This document shows, piece by piece, positions 6,599 to 7,226 of a stretch of 7,226 nt of DNA. Each line of letters starts with the position of its first letter. Position 1 is the stretch's first letter. The stretch covers positions 1 to 7,226 of the forward strand of contig JAGXNZ010000122.1 in assembly GCA_019894655.1 (NCBI GenBank), in the 5' to 3' direction. The stretch comes from Promethearchaeota archaeon. Lineage in GTDB: Archaea; Asgardarchaeota; Lokiarchaeia; Sigynarchaeales; SOKP01. A program made the translations under genes and the position numbers. The notes beneath the pieces are model-generated. The model made no database searches and was not told where the DNA came from. It was given only the letters and a program-made list of their open reading frames with translations.

Positions 6599-6767
6599 GT
6601 TTCCTAATATGTACGTAACGCAAAGAGTTTTAATATAAATGAAGAATACTAATTCGAATTTTTATAGATAATGGCAATTATCACTCGTTATCTTGAAATA
6701 GAACCGAGAATAGGAGTAAAAAGCAAATTTTTTAAATAATAAAAAATCCCCCATAGGATGAACCTTG

Positions 6768-6806
6768 AAAAAAAATAAATAAATCATTAATTATAGATTT
6801 AAATCT
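6768..6806 (-). terminator. Palindrome AGATTTAAATCT and T8 tract after the zinc-ribbon gene
   Basis: A perfect 12-base palindrome (6806-6795) lies 3 bases after the stop at 6810. A T8 tract on the coding strand (plus-strand A run 6768-6775) follows about 20 bases later. The palindrome is too short and AT-rich to be a strong hairpin, so the T tract is the likelier termination signal. Confidence 0.35.
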
Positions 6807-6809
6807 GAA

Positions 6810-7100
6810 TTACATTTTTGATCCACAAGAAGGACAATACTTTATAGATTCCGCCACAGAAGCCCCACAATTTCCACAAAACCTTTTAACATCTGCGTGT
6901 GGAGTTGTTGGTTGCGCTGATGCTGGTTGAAAAGCTGGAGCCTTGATATTTCTAAATATAAGTATCATTAAAATAACACTTATCGCCCACAATATAAACA
7001 AGAAATAGAAACCAAATAATAACACTTTTGCGCGCATTGGCATCAGAAGCACATAAAGTAACATTGCTACTAAGTAAATATTTCCCAAAATAGCAAACAA
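6810..7100 (-). CDS. Small membrane protein with C-terminal zinc ribbon (5' end uncertain, probably frameshifted)
   Basis: Read from TTG 7100 this frame gives 96 residues; its first ATG is at 7064, and the frame is open back to a TAA at 7115-7113. It contains two hydrophobic segments (about 7-22 and 26-49), a Pro/Ala/Gln linker, and a zinc ribbon at the extreme C-terminus: FCGNCG (C75, C78) and CPSC (C89, C92). The ribbon closely resembles the one in the protein at 693-1763. The start is doubtful: TTG is rare, the ATG lies inside the first helix, and another hydrophobic frame reads in from the right and overlaps this one (7070-7226). The simplest reading is that both are parts of one four-helix protein with a cytosolic zinc ribbon, broken by a one-base shift near 7075-7100. 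The function is unknown. Confidence 0.65.
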   Translation of the reverse strand: MFAILGNIYLVAMLLYVLLMPMRAKVLLFGFYFLFILWAISVILMILIFRNIKAPAFQPASAQPTTPHADVKRFCGNCGASVAESIKYCPSCGSKM

Positions 7101-7226
7101 ACAAATAAGAGATTACCGAGATTAAGTCCAAAAAACCATGGATTAACTAAAAACGGCGAGCTCGAAATTACACAAGGATAAATTGTACCAAAAAAGCATG
7201 CAAATAAAATCATATGTTTATCTTCA
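7070..7226 (-). CDS. Partial hydrophobic reading frame from the right edge, ending in the zinc-ribbon gene
   Basis: A frame open from the window edge encodes 51 residues to a TAG at 7072-7070; a Met lies at 7213. It has a hydrophobic segment, a short PFLVNPWFFGLNLG loop, then a second helix ending in LLFWEIFT. This looks like genuine membrane protein rather than random sequence, with Pro/Asn/Trp at the loop as in small two-helix membrane families. It overlaps the zinc-ribbon frame by about 40 bases in the -1 phase, and the helix would continue smoothly into the other frame (FWEIF then YLVAM). It could be the 5' part of one frameshifted gene or a separate small overlapping gene. Confidence 0.45.
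   Translation of the reverse strand, partial: EDKHMILFACFFGTIYPCVISSSPFLVNPWFFGLNLGNLLFVCLLFWEIFT

Larger units (their letters stand above)
6496..6809. repeat. Intergenic repeat copy C: promoter and partial spacer, no hairpin
   Basis: This 314-base gap is non-coding. Bases 6525-6746 align with 1821-2060 and 4431-4670, with gaps (about 20 bases shorter), sharing the promoter, the palindrome and the block CTTGAAAT..AA.CGAGAAT...AGTAAAAAG (about 6692-6723). The homology stops near 6746: the 65-base hairpin and the anchor codons found in the other two copies are absent, and a different gene end follows. Confidence 0.75.

Overview
The window is AT-rich DNA from a probable archaeon, most likely an Asgard (Lokiarchaeia-like) lineage. 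That placement is an inference from three things. Both large secreted proteins end in a 'PGY' + hydrophobic helix + basic tail anchor. One of them is a LVIVD-repeat surface protein with the N-terminal and Fn3-like modules I associate with lokiarchaeal exported proteins. The promoters look archaeal: an AT-rich TATA element with purine-rich sequence upstream and no bacterial -35/-10 pair. No rRNA, tRNA, CRISPR or transposase is visible, so the placement is tentative.

Every gene reads on the minus strand. In transcription order (right to left) they are: (i) a gene entering from the right edge, seen as a hydrophobic reading frame (7226-7070) overlapping a second frame (7112-6810) that ends in a zinc ribbon, probably one gene split by a frameshift; (ii) a 577-residue secreted, membrane-anchored protein with eight repeats of about 55 residues (6495-4762); (iii) a 751-residue secreted, anchored protein with a seven-unit LVIVD beta-propeller followed by beta-sandwich modules (4408-2153, true start perhaps 4369); (iv) a polytopic membrane protein with a cytosolic-type zinc ribbon and a DUF4190-like tail (1763-693); (v) an 11-codon mini-ORF whose stop overlaps the next start (597-562); (vi) a multi-helix membrane protein with Cys/His motifs that runs off the left edge (562-1).

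The most striking structure is between the genes. The gaps of about 310-390 bases upstream of genes ii, iii and iv are three copies of one sequence. Each carries the same core promoter, with a 14-base imperfect palindrome at exactly the same distance from the TATA box. In two copies the homology continues, almost without indels, through a poly-T tract, a 65-base hairpin and into the codons for the C-terminal anchor of the preceding gene. The two surface genes therefore have unrelated ectodomains set between near-identical flanks, as expected for a tandem surface-protein array that diversifies by duplication and ectodomain exchange. The shared promoter suggests that both surface proteins and the zinc-ribbon membrane protein are expressed together as separate transcription units.
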